Source: Bacteroidota bacterium
GTDB taxonomy: Bacteria > Bacteroidota > Bacteroidia > Sphingobacteriales > Sphingobacteriaceae
NCBI GenBank assembly: GCA_013288465.1
Contig: JABDBT010000010.1
Location: forward strand, 1-31,818
Reading direction: 5' to 3'
Length of the DNA stretch: 31,818 bases
Position 1 is the first letter of the stretch. Each line of letters opens with the position of its first letter. The position numbers and the translations under genes are program-made. This document shows, in pieces, positions 7,622-16,465 of this stretch. Under the pieces are notes generated by a model, which was not told the DNA's origin, ran no database searches, and saw only the letters and a list, made by a program, of their open reading frames with translations.

Positions 7622-8252
7622 GAAACTACTTTTTATTATCCCTTTTATTCTTATCATCTCTTGTAATACGCACGTGAGCAATCAGGTGGTTGTTTATAAT
7701 AATGATTTTGAAAAAGGCGATTTATCTAATATTAAAGGTGGTGTAATTGGCCAGTTTAATGGATCAAACGTGCTTGGGCAATTTAGTAATGGAGATTTTA
7801 TCCTTTCATTAAATAATTTGCCCGGCCATGATCTGATCACTGTTTCTTTTGACCTGTATATTCACGATAACTGGAGGGGGAGCCTTTTACCTGACGGGCC
7901 GGCAATTTGGCAAATGCTGATTGATGGAAACCCGTATATCAATGCAACATTTTCCAATTTAGATTGTATACCGGGCAATATTTGTCCACCGCAATCCTAT
8001 CCTTTAAATTACCCCAATAATTATAACAATCCGAAAGCTGGGGCTTACAGAACCGATTTGCCTGGCGTTTGCAGCCTAAAAAGTTCCCCAAACGGCACAA
8101 CACAGTATAAAATAACGAAGACTTTCAAGGATTCGAATAATACTTTCACCTTGGAGTGTTTAGATAAATTGGATCAAAAAGATTACGCAAATCCGTTGTG
8201 TGAGAAAAGTTGGTCGGTAGATAATATAAATGTTATTGTGATTAAATTATGA
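7614..8252 (+). CDS. Unrecognised lipoprotein, probable beta-sandwich
   Basis: A 212-residue protein I do not recognise. It begins with a lipoprotein signal (hydrophobic residues 5-16, lipobox I-I-S-C with Cys17), so it is likely anchored in the outer or inner membrane. The mature part is rich in Asn, Gly and aromatic residues and alternates short strands (D-F-I-L-S-L, V-S-F-D-L-Y-I), suggesting a beta-sandwich such as a lectin- or concanavalin-like fold (inference). Five cysteines after the lipobox could form disulfides. It overlaps the dehydratase gene by 8 bp and the first Wzi gene by 4 bp (ATGA), so all three are probably co-translated. An in-frame ATG at 7605 is a less likely start. It may help bind or organise the polymer at the surface. 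Confidence 0.7.
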   Translation: MNKKLLFIIPFILIISCNTHVSNQVVVYNNDFEKGDLSNIKGGVIGQFNGSNVLGQFSNGDFILSLNNLPGHDLITVSFDLYIHDNWRGSLLPDGPAIWQMLIDGNPYINATFSNLDCIPGNICPPQSYPLNYPNNYNNPKAGAYRTDLPGVCSLKSSPNGTTQYKITKTFKDSNNTFTLECLDKLDQKDYANPLCEKSWSVDNINVIVIKL

Positions 8253-9940
8253 AAACCATAAAACAGGTAGCAATATGTGCATTGATGGTGTTCTTACAAT
8301 TTAATGTTAATGCGCAGTCTTTACCGGTTGGCACTACAGCTTTAGAGGACTATTATAGAAGGGCTCAATTATTAGGCATTGTCGATACAAATGTTTCGCT
8401 CACAGTTCGCCCTATTTTCCCTGATTTTATTAAAAAGCAGGCAAATGTATTTTATCCTGATACTACTGAGCGGCGTGATATATTAGATGCACAAGGCCCG
8501 TGGCAAACAAGCAATAAAAAGCTAAAGATTAGTGTTTTGCCCCTAAGTTTTCAAACCCAGTTTAATTCTGACCATCCCTATGGATGGAATGATGGTGCAA
8601 TGATACCTGCTAAAGGGTTGCAAACATTGGTAAGTGCTGGTTTCTTTGCACAATACGGGCCTTTAACAATTCAATTCAGGCCGGAAGTTATTATCGCACA
8701 AAATGCTGATTTTAGTACATTCAATCCAAATCAATATGACGTAATTTTTGCACGTTATTATGATATTTATAATAATATTGATTTGCCTGCAAGGTTTGGT
8801 ACAAGTATGTATCAAAAAGTATATTGGGGGCAAAGCAGCATAAGGTTAAACTTTAAATCTTTATCGTTCGGCTTATCAACCGAAAATTTATGGTGGGGGC
8901 CGGGCATTAGAAACTCATTGTTAATGAGTAATACGGCCCCGGGTTTTGCGCATTTAACGTTAAATACCACGCGGCCTTTGCAAACGCCAATCGGATCGTT
9001 TGAAGGGCAAATTATTGCTGGCAGATTAGAAAATTCTGGATTTCCGCCATTAGAGCCCGATCATTATTATTTTCAGGAAAACTTATATGTTCCCAAACCT
9101 AATGATTGGAGATATTTAGCCGGAATTGTTTTAACATGGCAGCCAAAATGGGTTCCGGGTTTGTTCTTGGGTTTTGACCAAAGTTCTCAAACCTATGGGA
9201 AAAATTTGAGCGGATTAAGAGACTATCTCCCTCTTTTCTCACCTATTAAACAAGTTAGCGCGCCTGATAATCCTATTAATACCCAAGACAAGCTCAGCTC
9301 GGTATTTATGCGTTGGCTTTGGACACAGGAACACGCCGAAATTTATTTTGAATTTGGGCAATACGATAATACAGCAGACCTGTTACAATTATTATTGGCA
9401 CCCAATAACTCCCGTGCTTATATTTTTGGTATTAGGAAGCTTTTACCTTTCAATAAATCAAAAAATGAAAATATTTTAATTGGTGTTGAGGTTACCCAAC
9501 TCCAGGAAAACTCCATTTCTAATATTGAGTCAGGAAAAGAATGGTACGTAAGCCAGGCCATAAGACAAGGTTATACTAACCAGGGACAGGAACTAGGCGC
9601 AGGCATAGGGCCCGGAAGTAATTTACAATCATTAGATGTTAGTTGGGTAAAAGGATCAAAAAAAATTGGATTGCAATTTGAACGTTACGTACACAATAAT
9701 GACTTTTATTATTATGCCTTCGAGGATAGTGAAAATTATTCACAGCACTGGGTTGATTTGAGTGTAGCCGCTACCTGGGAGTGGAATTATAAAAACTTGA
9801 TCTTTAATGCTAAGCTTCAGGGTATTCAGTCTTTAGATTATCAATGGGCTTTGAAGCAAAATGGTAATGACCCGTTTTATGTAAACCAGGCAAATACATT
9901 TAATTTACAAATACAGGCCGGTGTTACTTATAGATTTTAA
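8249..9940 (+). CDS. Wzi-family capsule assembly outer-membrane protein (copy 1)
   Basis: A 563-residue exported protein. The signal peptide ends at about Ala22 (VNA/QS). The mature start SLPVGTTALEDYYRRAQLLG, repeated motifs such as QFNSDHPYGWNDGAMIPAKG, WGQSSIRL, ENLWWGPGIRNSL and SFEGQIIAGRL, and a C-terminal aromatic strand ending in YRF mark a Caps_assemb_Wzi-type beta-barrel. In E. coli, Wzi is an outer-membrane lectin that anchors capsule at the surface. This copy is longer than the proteobacterial protein (about 480 residues), as is usual in Bacteroidota. It is followed after 15 bp by a close paralogue, evidence of tandem duplication. Confidence 0.88.
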   Translation: MKTIKQVAICALMVFLQFNVNAQSLPVGTTALEDYYRRAQLLGIVDTNVSLTVRPIFPDFIKKQANVFYPDTTERRDILDAQGPWQTSNKKLKISVLPLSFQTQFNSDHPYGWNDGAMIPAKGLQTLVSAGFFAQYGPLTIQFRPEVIIAQNADFSTFNPNQYDVIFARYYDIYNNIDLPARFGTSMYQKVYWGQSSIRLNFKSLSFGLSTENLWWGPGIRNSLLMSNTAPGFAHLTLNTTRPLQTPIGSFEGQIIAGRLENSGFPPLEPDHYYFQENLYVPKPNDWRYLAGIVLTWQPKWVPGLFLGFDQSSQTYGKNLSGLRDYLPLFSPIKQVSAPDNPINTQDKLSSVFMRWLWTQEHAEIYFEFGQYDNTADLLQLLLAPNNSRAYIFGIRKLLPFNKSKNENILIGVEVTQLQENSISNIESGKEWYVSQAIRQGYTNQGQELGAGIGPGSNLQSLDVSWVKGSKKIGLQFERYVHNNDFYYYAFEDSENYSQHWVDLSVAATWEWNYKNLIFNAKLQGIQSLDYQWALKQNGNDPFYVNQANTFNLQIQAGVTYRF

Positions 9941-9955
9941 TTGCAATAAACAAAA

Positions 9956-11662
9956 ATGAGGAAGCTGTTTTATTTATTAATAATTGGTGTATTTGCTTGT
10001 TTGTTGTTACAAACAAAAGTAAATGCACAATCACTTCCTGTTGGATCGCTGGTTTTAGATGATTATTACAGGATGATGCAGTTGCTTGGTAAAGTTGATT
10101 CAAATGTATCCTTTACCGTTCGTCCCATTATCACTTCGTCAACATTAAAAGTTAAGGATGTATTTGACCCGGATAGTTTATTAAAGCATGATCATTGGAT
10201 AGAAGCGGGCCCTGTTTCTTTTGACAAAGGGCGAGGAAGATTTCAAATCTTACCTTTAAGTTGGCAGCAACAATTTAATTCTGACCACCCTTATGGCTGG
10301 AATGATGGGGCTATGATACCGGCCAAAGGGTATCAAACTGTGGTTAGCGGTGGGGTTTATTTTAAATATGGGCACTTAAGCGTACAGTTAAAGCCAGAGT
10401 ATGTTTATGCGGCCAATCCTAACTTCAATGGCTTTGCGTCAGGGCATTCATATTTTGATTTGGGTAATTACTATATGTATAACACGATAGATAATCCTGA
10501 ACGCTATGGTAACGGCCCTTATAGTAAAGTTTTTTGGGGACAGAGTAGCATAAGGTTAACTTTTGACCCAATATCAATAGGATTGTCAAATGAGAATTTA
10601 TGGTGGGGGCCCGGTATCAGGAACGCTTTGATACTAAGTGATAATGCACCGGGATTTGTACATATTACATTAAACACAGTTCGCCCAATAAAAACTTTTT
10701 TGGGATCTTTTGAAGGACAGATAATAGCCGGACGTCTGGTATCTTCAGGATATCAGCTTATTAATGCCACCCTTTTGCAGAACGGAATAAATGTGTTTGC
10801 CCCCAAAAGGGATGACTGGCGTTACTTCACGGGTTTTAATATTAATTATAACCCCAAATGGATACCGGGGTTAACAATTGGTTTGACGAGAACGTTTGAT
10901 GCATATTATAACGATGTTAAAAAAAATGGACTTAGCGCTTACGTCCCTTTCTTTATTCCATATTCAAAGATAGCTGATAATAATGGTGCAGGAGATCCTT
11001 TTCCAAGAGATCAATATACTTCATTTTATGCCAGGTACTTATTTACTAAGGCCCAGGCAGAGGTTTATTTTGAATATGGATTGAATGACAACTCCTATAG
11101 TACAAGAGATTTTATATTGTCACCAGATCATTCCAGGGCTTATATATTTGGTTTGCGAAAAATGCTTCCAATAAGTGGAGCGAAAGATCAGCATATCTTA
11201 TTTAGTTCTGAGATAACGCAGTTATCTCAGACACCTGACCGGTTAGTAAGAAGTGCTGGTACATGGTATGTTCATAATCCAATTACAGATGGTCAGACAA
11301 ATGATGGACAAATTCTTGGTGCTGGAACTGGTTCTGGCGGCAATCTACAGTCGATGGATGTGAGCTGGGTATCAGGATTTAAAAAATTAGGCATTCAAAT
11401 TGAACGTTATGAACATGGTGTTGATTTTTACCAGGAGTTCTTCCCTGATATAAATGGAAATAGCCGTAACTGGGTTGATCTTGCCTTCGCTTTGCAGGGA
11501 ACGTGGAACTATAAAAATTTATTGTTTAACGCCAAGCTTCAGGAAATTCAATCTTTAAATTATGAATGGATATTAAAGAATTACAACCCCAGCCAATATT
11601 ATATTCCTAACAACACAGTATATAATCTACATGCTGAATTAGGGATGACCTTTAGATTTTAG
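9956..11662 (+). CDS. Wzi-family capsule assembly outer-membrane protein (copy 2)
   Basis: A 568-residue paralogue of the gene before it. The signal peptide ends at about Ala24 (VNA/QS). The same block order is seen: SLPVGSLVLDDYYRMMQLLG, QFNSDHPYGWNDGAMIPAKG, WGQSSIRL, ENLWWGPGIRNAL, SFEGQIIAGRL, and a terminal FRF. The blocks are near-identical to copy 1, while loops between them differ in length and sequence, as expected for barrels binding different surface glycans or forming different loops. It is the last + strand gene of the left arm; its stop overlaps by 11 bp the 3' end of the convergent Wzz-like gene. I see no terminator hairpin between them. Confidence 0.88.
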   Translation: MRKLFYLLIIGVFACLLLQTKVNAQSLPVGSLVLDDYYRMMQLLGKVDSNVSFTVRPIITSSTLKVKDVFDPDSLLKHDHWIEAGPVSFDKGRGRFQILPLSWQQQFNSDHPYGWNDGAMIPAKGYQTVVSGGVYFKYGHLSVQLKPEYVYAANPNFNGFASGHSYFDLGNYYMYNTIDNPERYGNGPYSKVFWGQSSIRLTFDPISIGLSNENLWWGPGIRNALILSDNAPGFVHITLNTVRPIKTFLGSFEGQIIAGRLVSSGYQLINATLLQNGINVFAPKRDDWRYFTGFNINYNPKWIPGLTIGLTRTFDAYYNDVKKNGLSAYVPFFIPYSKIADNNGAGDPFPRDQYTSFYARYLFTKAQAEVYFEYGLNDNSYSTRDFILSPDHSRAYIFGLRKMLPISGAKDQHILFSSEITQLSQTPDRLVRSAGTWYVHNPITDGQTNDGQILGAGTGSGGNLQSMDVSWVSGFKKLGIQIERYEHGVDFYQEFFPDINGNSRNWVDLAFALQGTWNYKNLLFNAKLQEIQSLNYEWILKNYNPSQYYIPNNTVYNLHAELGMTFRF

Positions 11663-12719
11663 AAGCCCGCCGTGTTAATAATTTAAAAAAGCTAAAAGCT
11701 AGTACCGAAAGTATCAAGGCGGTTAATATGGCTGTTGGGTATTTAAGCCTATTTTTCGTTAGCGGTAACTCAGGCTCATCAACAATTTGGACGGTTGGCG
11801 TTTCTTGCGCGAGCATGGTTTTGCTTGCCTCAAGGTTTTTAACTGTTTCAGAAAAAACGGTTGATAATACAATTTTGTCGCGATCCTTAACCTCAACATT
11901 TGCGTTTGCAGTAGTGTAGGCGGGATTTAAGTCCAGGAGGGTTTGATTAGCTGCTGATACAGCATATGTTTTGTTGTTAAGTATCCTGCCAATACTATCG
12001 GCGCGCTGTTGTAAACGTCCTACATTATCTCTCTGCCGCTTAGTTTTTGTGGCAATAAAAAAATCGGTCGATTGCTTGATCATCCTGCTGCAAAAAAGCT
12101 GGGCAAGCCTTTCATCTTTCATCGTGACGTTCACTTCAAAAAAACCTAATTTTTTATCAGTTTTAGCTATTTCAAACTCACCGTCTAATATCAATATGGT
12201 CATTTCATGCAGCAAACTGTCCTGTAGCCTGGTGTTATGAGAGCCATTTAGCGGGAAATGGGTTATTTTACCATCAGGGCTATATTTTAACCATTTTTTA
12301 TCGAGTTTATATATTGTTGCATACCTGTCAGCAAGGGTTTGCGTACTGTCATAAGCCGTTAATAGGGTTGCTTTGATCAGTTTATGGCTTTTGATCAACT
12401 CTTCTACGTTGTCGCCTGCCAATACACCGCTGGCGCCTCCAATTGCATCAAGGTTAACCCCTGCAAGGCCGGCTAAAGCAGAAAGGCCACCGCCGCTCCC
12501 GCTCGATTTTGAATCATCTACTACAAAGGTTAACCTGGCGGTATAGGTCGGAGTTTTTAAAAACGCTGCTAATGCACCCAGCAAGCCACCAACCACTAAA
12601 ACTAATGCCAGTGTTTTTTTGAATTGCAGAATATATTTAATATCGCCTATACGATCGTCAATGAGCTTTTTAAAAGAAAATTCGGGCTCGTAAGGATATG
12701 GAAGATTTTCCTGACTCAT
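11652..12719 (-). CDS. Wzz-like polysaccharide chain-length/co-polymerase protein
   Basis: A 355-residue inner-membrane protein with the Wzz layout: an N-terminal cytoplasmic tail, TM1 at about 36-54, a long periplasmic region with coiled-coil helices, and TM2 near 328-348. The proline-containing segment V-D-E-P-E-L-P-L before TM2 is typical. No C-terminal kinase domain is present, so it sets chain length or bridges to the export channel without autophosphorylation. A Gly/Ser/Ala-rich stretch (about 70-102) follows the first strand after TM1. The gene starts 2 bp after the SLBB export gene ends, which makes the two a probable export pair. Confidence 0.87.
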   Translation of the reverse strand: MSQENLPYPYEPEFSFKKLIDDRIGDIKYILQFKKTLALVLVVGGLLGALAAFLKTPTYTARLTFVVDDSKSSGSGGGLSALAGLAGVNLDAIGGASGVLAGDNVEELIKSHKLIKATLLTAYDSTQTLADRYATIYKLDKKWLKYSPDGKITHFPLNGSHNTRLQDSLLHEMTILILDGEFEIAKTDKKLGFFEVNVTMKDERLAQLFCSRMIKQSTDFFIATKTKRQRDNVGRLQQRADSIGRILNNKTYAVSAANQTLLDLNPAYTTANANVEVKDRDKIVLSTVFSETVKNLEASKTMLAQETPTVQIVDEPELPLTKNRLKYPTAILTALILSVLAFSFFKLLTRRASKI

Positions 12720-12721
12720 TT

Positions 12722-15058
12722 TTATTTACGTAAAAGAACAAATATACTTACAATGGCCGTTAGCGCTGTAGCTATACCGCTTACATCACCAATGCTTAGC
12801 CTAATTCTTGAATCAGGGCTTTTTTCGGGAACAATAATTTTGCTTCCCGGTTTTACTGAGGGGTAATTACGGAAAAATAAAAAATGCCTTACCGGTCTGT
12901 TCAAACCATCGGGATATTTAATATATGCTCCTTTTATCCTGGCATTTTCAATAGTGCCACCAGCAGCGTTGATATAGTATTTAAAACTATGCCCATTATA
13001 ACTTATATATTGAGGGTTATTAACGGCACCTGCAACCTCTACGTATAAAATTACACGCGGAACATATACACTATCGCCCGGTAATAATATCATATTTCTA
13101 TTAGTGGTCGAGTCATGACTCATAGCAGTAGTAAGATTAACATTTACTCGAATTCCCTTACGGTAAACCTGTGCATTTTCAAGCGACCCATAAGGGGTTA
13201 TGCCTCCGGCACGCCTTAAAAAATCAAGCGCTGTTTCATCTCTTTTTTGCACGGCATAATCGCCGGGGAATAAGACTTCGCCCTTAACGCTCACGTTACC
13301 TAACGACCGGTAATTAACCAAACGCGGAACGTTAATATAATCCATCGGTTGTAGTTCAATATCCTGCCTGGTACCGGTTAGCGAATCGAGATTAACCGTA
13401 AATGTAGTAACCAGTTTGTTCGCAACTGTATCAGATTGATTTGGGATGATCCTGGATATTTCAACGTGCCTGCTGGCTGCTTCATCGGTAAACCCGCCCG
13501 CCATTGCAATTGCATCAGCTAATTTTAGGCCCTTACGGTAAGTGATAACCTGCGGTTTTCTAACATACCCTTCAATAATTACTTTTTGATTTGAAGTAAA
13601 CACATCGCGATTTAATATCATTACGGAGTCTTCGCGTAATAGAGGGATATCATTTTTGCCGCTTATAATATCATTGGGTTTAAACGAGATAAGCTGTTTC
13701 TCTAAGTCAGGAAGTGTCCTTTTAATATACCCACGATCCATATAAGCTTCTGGTTTTAAGCCCATCGCGTTTTTTAGAAGCTGAGCTAAAGTAAAGCCTG
13801 CGGTAAGTTCATATACGCCCGGGCGATATACCGCGCCTTCTAAAATAATTCTATTGGTATATCTATTGGTTATAGCCCCAATTTGTACTAAGTCGCCGTT
13901 ACGAGGGATATAGTTTGAAAAAAGATTGGATGGTACATCTTTTACATCTCGTTGAAGCAAGTTGATCTGGTCAACTTTTGCTATGCCTGTATAGGCTATA
14001 TCGGTAAAGCCTCCCGCATAATTGATCAGGTCTTCAAGGCTTTCATTGCCTTTTAGTTCAAATATAGCCGGTGTTTTCACTTCGCCGCTTATACTTACCC
14101 TTTTCTTATAAACAGGTATGCGAATTACATCCTGGTCCTCCAGGCGAATGTTGCCATCTAATAAACCTTTTTGTAAAAAGCTGTAAAAATCTACCGTTTT
14201 GTAAACCTTATTATTTCTTGTCAGCTCAATATATCTTAGTGACCCGTTTGCATTGGGGCCACCTGAGTTATATAACGCATTATATAAGGTGGATAATGAC
14301 GATAGGGTGTATGAACCCGGAGCTTTTACCTCGCCAACTAAAGTGATCTTAATACTACGGGTATTACCCAGATTTACCGTTAAATGTGTCTGCCCTGAGT
14401 TTAGCTCAGGGTAAACTTTTGCCATTTTGCTTTTGATTAAGTTAGTGGCCTGCTCAATCGTAAATCCATTCACATATACTATGCCGGCATGATCAATATT
14501 CGCGGTGCCTTCGGGGCTGATTTTAACTCGCTGTGAGCTTTCATTTAATCCATTTAATAGTACGATCACTTCGTCACCCGGGCCTAAAACATAACCCTTT
14601 GGGGTTGCGATCGAAAAATTTGGCTCAAACCTTATATTAACCTGGTTAAAAAAATCGGTGCCGTAAACAGTTAGGCCAGACGAAGATGCAGGTACGGGCT
14701 TAACTATTATCGGCCTTACAACAGTATCATTCTTTTCCCTCGAAAAATCTACCTTCTTTTTTTCGGGCGATGTCTTGTTTGCTGTTGGCTTATTTAAGCC
14801 TAATAAAGTTACCCTGTCTTTTAAAGCCTCAACCTGATCAGGAGGCATCCCCCTTTGGAGTAACATTTTATAGGCATCCTGTTCAGATACTCCTGAGTCC
14901 TGGAGTTTTTTCCAAGCTTGTGTTATTTGCTCATCGGTATATTGGCTTATTTTAACATTTGAATAATCGCCGCTGGCAGATAAGCCCTGGGCAACCGCTT
15001 GTTTTGCAAATATGGTTAAGGCGAAAAATAGGATATATAACAGGTATTTGATGCGCAT
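12722..15058 (-). CDS. Polysaccharide export protein with multiple SLBB domains (Wza/OPX family)
   Basis: A 778-residue exported protein. The signal peptide ends near Ala23 (AVA/QG). A helical N-terminal region (about 40-85) is followed by a Poly_export domain at roughly 150-230 (YVLGPGDEVIV). About six SLBB-like repeats follow, each starting with a strand such as G-E-V-K-x-P-G and ending in A-G-G. A C-terminal hydrophobic segment (about 755-775) could be the outer-membrane-spanning helix, as in Wza. Such long OPX proteins are common in Bacteroidota and form the periplasmic/outer-membrane conduit for polymer. It heads a two-gene unit with the Wzz-like protein. Confidence 0.9.
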   Translation of the reverse strand: MRIKYLLYILFFALTIFAKQAVAQGLSASGDYSNVKISQYTDEQITQAWKKLQDSGVSEQDAYKMLLQRGMPPDQVEALKDRVTLLGLNKPTANKTSPEKKKVDFSREKNDTVVRPIIVKPVPASSSGLTVYGTDFFNQVNIRFEPNFSIATPKGYVLGPGDEVIVLLNGLNESSQRVKISPEGTANIDHAGIVYVNGFTIEQATNLIKSKMAKVYPELNSGQTHLTVNLGNTRSIKITLVGEVKAPGSYTLSSLSTLYNALYNSGGPNANGSLRYIELTRNNKVYKTVDFYSFLQKGLLDGNIRLEDQDVIRIPVYKKRVSISGEVKTPAIFELKGNESLEDLINYAGGFTDIAYTGIAKVDQINLLQRDVKDVPSNLFSNYIPRNGDLVQIGAITNRYTNRIILEGAVYRPGVYELTAGFTLAQLLKNAMGLKPEAYMDRGYIKRTLPDLEKQLISFKPNDIISGKNDIPLLREDSVMILNRDVFTSNQKVIIEGYVRKPQVITYRKGLKLADAIAMAGGFTDEAASRHVEISRIIPNQSDTVANKLVTTFTVNLDSLTGTRQDIELQPMDYINVPRLVNYRSLGNVSVKGEVLFPGDYAVQKRDETALDFLRRAGGITPYGSLENAQVYRKGIRVNVNLTTAMSHDSTTNRNMILLPGDSVYVPRVILYVEVAGAVNNPQYISYNGHSFKYYINAAGGTIENARIKGAYIKYPDGLNRPVRHFLFFRNYPSVKPGSKIIVPEKSPDSRIRLSIGDVSGIATALTAIVSIFVLLRK

Positions 15059-15086
15059 GTAAAATTTAATATTAAACTAAGTGATG

Positions 15087-15094
15087 CAAATATA
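15087..15094 (-). promoter_or_regulatory. Candidate Bacteroidota -7 box (TATATTTG) for the SLBB/Wzz operon
   Basis: On the - strand the sequence TATATTTG fits TAnnTTTG exactly and ends 28 bases before the SLBB start codon. A TTTTTG run at 15115-15110 could serve as the -33 element, but the spacer is 15 bases, shorter than the usual roughly 19. A small perfect palindrome, GTTTGCAAAC, lies at 15149-15158 upstream. Confidence 0.42.
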
Positions 15095-15223
15095 AAATAT
15101 AAAATCGGTCAAAAACCATAAATAGAAAGTAGCTAAGTTAGTATATCAGTTTGCAAACACATGCACAATTCAACAAAACCCTATGGTATTAGTTTGCGCG
15201 ATGGTGAAAAATACAGGGCAAGA

Positions 15224-16456
15224 TCATAGTGAAGGGATGAGTTTTTTCAAGTTTTCAAAGTGTGTTTCATTATTAATGATCCTGGTAATGTGTTCATGTG
15301 CATTTTTACCCATTTGGTTAATCATATCCCGGTCTTCAAATAACAGCTTAATTTTATCGGCCAGTTGCCCGGCGTTACCCGGTTCAAATAACAAGCCGGT
15401 ATGGTTATCAATCACCATTTCGGGTATAGCGCCAATTGCGGCACCAATAACTGGCTTACTTAAAGCCATGGCCTCAACAACGGTAAAGCCCAAAACCTCA
15501 TAACACTCTGACGGGCAAATCAAAAACTCGGCCCCATTAATAATATTAAGTGTTTCCTGCTTGTTTTTCTTGCCCAAAAAGGTAATGTTGTTTAATTGAT
15601 GTGTTTGTTTAGTGACTTTTAATTCTTCTTCCTGCGTACCATCACCCACTATTTTAAGCGAAATGCCGGTACAAATTTGCATTGCCTTAAGCAGTGTATA
15701 TATTCCTTTTATCTTTTCGAGCCTTCCCACAAAAACTATATATTTTTCATCAGTTTGTTTGGCTATTAGTTTTGCCTTGTCAATTTCATCATAATTATAA
15801 CCATGATAAATTTGCACCAGCTTTTCCCTGAAAAAATTAAACTGTTTGTATTTCTCATACTGAAAAACAGAAGCGCAAACATAATAGTCAACATAAGCAT
15901 AGTAGTTGAGGTATTGATGCACATAGTTTTCTAAAGCGGCTACCGTACTTGCCAGGTATGACCCTTTTTTGCACGAGTGAGTAATGCAATTATAAAACGC
16001 GCCGCCATAACACCGCTCGCAAACCTGCCCATGGCTAACAAATATGCTGTCGGGGCAAATGGGGGTGTATTCGTGAAAAGTCCAGATGATGGGAATGTTT
16101 TTCTTTTTTAAAATTTTTAAAATTGTTGGAGTAATGTAGTGATGAATAACGTTGATGTGTGCAAAGTCTATTTTAACATCATCTAAAAGTCGCTCTAAAT
16201 TTCTCTGTGCTTCAAACGAGTAAATACTTTTCATTACAACCTTTATGCCGGCTGTTAGGCTGCGCTTGTTTACTTTTTTATAGTCGATATTTTCTATAAA
16301 GTAATCTGAATAAGCCGATGGAAAATTTCTTTCATCTTTCATTGAAAATGGCACAACATGATGTCCTTTCTCCTCGTACAATTTAATTGCATTTTCAACA
16401 TATGTCCAATCTCCCCCGCTCGGATACCATGACCAGTTAACAACAAGAATATTCAT
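15224..16456 (-). CDS. GT4-family glycosyltransferase
   Basis: A 410-residue GT-B glycosyltransferase. The N-terminus has W-Y-P-S-G-G-D-W-T-Y-V, the acceptor-side glycine loop. The donor side has GRLEKIKGIYTLL and the E-x7-E motif (E-V-L-G-F-T-V-V-E) followed by AMALSKPVIG. A cysteine-rich insertion in the N-terminal domain (C-P-D ... C-E-R-C ... C ... C) could bind a metal or form part of the acceptor site; similar clusters occur in other GT4 enzymes of O-antigen loci. It lies 9 bp after the previous GT4 gene and is the second gene of that pair. It retains sugar by inference; the sugar and linkage are unknown. Confidence 0.88.
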   Translation of the reverse strand: MNILVVNWSWYPSGGDWTYVENAIKLYEEKGHHVVPFSMKDERNFPSAYSDYFIENIDYKKVNKRSLTAGIKVVMKSIYSFEAQRNLERLLDDVKIDFAHINVIHHYITPTILKILKKKNIPIIWTFHEYTPICPDSIFVSHGQVCERCYGGAFYNCITHSCKKGSYLASTVAALENYVHQYLNYYAYVDYYVCASVFQYEKYKQFNFFREKLVQIYHGYNYDEIDKAKLIAKQTDEKYIVFVGRLEKIKGIYTLLKAMQICTGISLKIVGDGTQEEELKVTKQTHQLNNITFLGKKNKQETLNIINGAEFLICPSECYEVLGFTVVEAMALSKPVIGAAIGAIPEMVIDNHTGLLFEPGNAGQLADKIKLLFEDRDMINQMGKNAHEHITRIINNETHFENLKKLIPSL

Positions 16457-16465
16457 TATCTTAAT

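Noticed and set aside
11640..11670. Terminator between the convergent Wzi and Wzz-like genes
   Set aside because: The genes overlap by 11 bp and no inverted repeat with a T-run is visible there.
12624..12866. An 80-residue + strand frame opposite the Wzz/SLBB junction, and other long opposite-strand frames within the genes
   Set aside because: These are shadows of well-supported genes, with no recognisable domain, signal peptide or independent start signal.
15149..15158. Perfect 10-bp palindrome GTTTGCAAAC upstream of the SLBB gene as an operator
   Set aside because: A single short palindrome without a second copy or a regulator gene nearby is not enough to call an operator.
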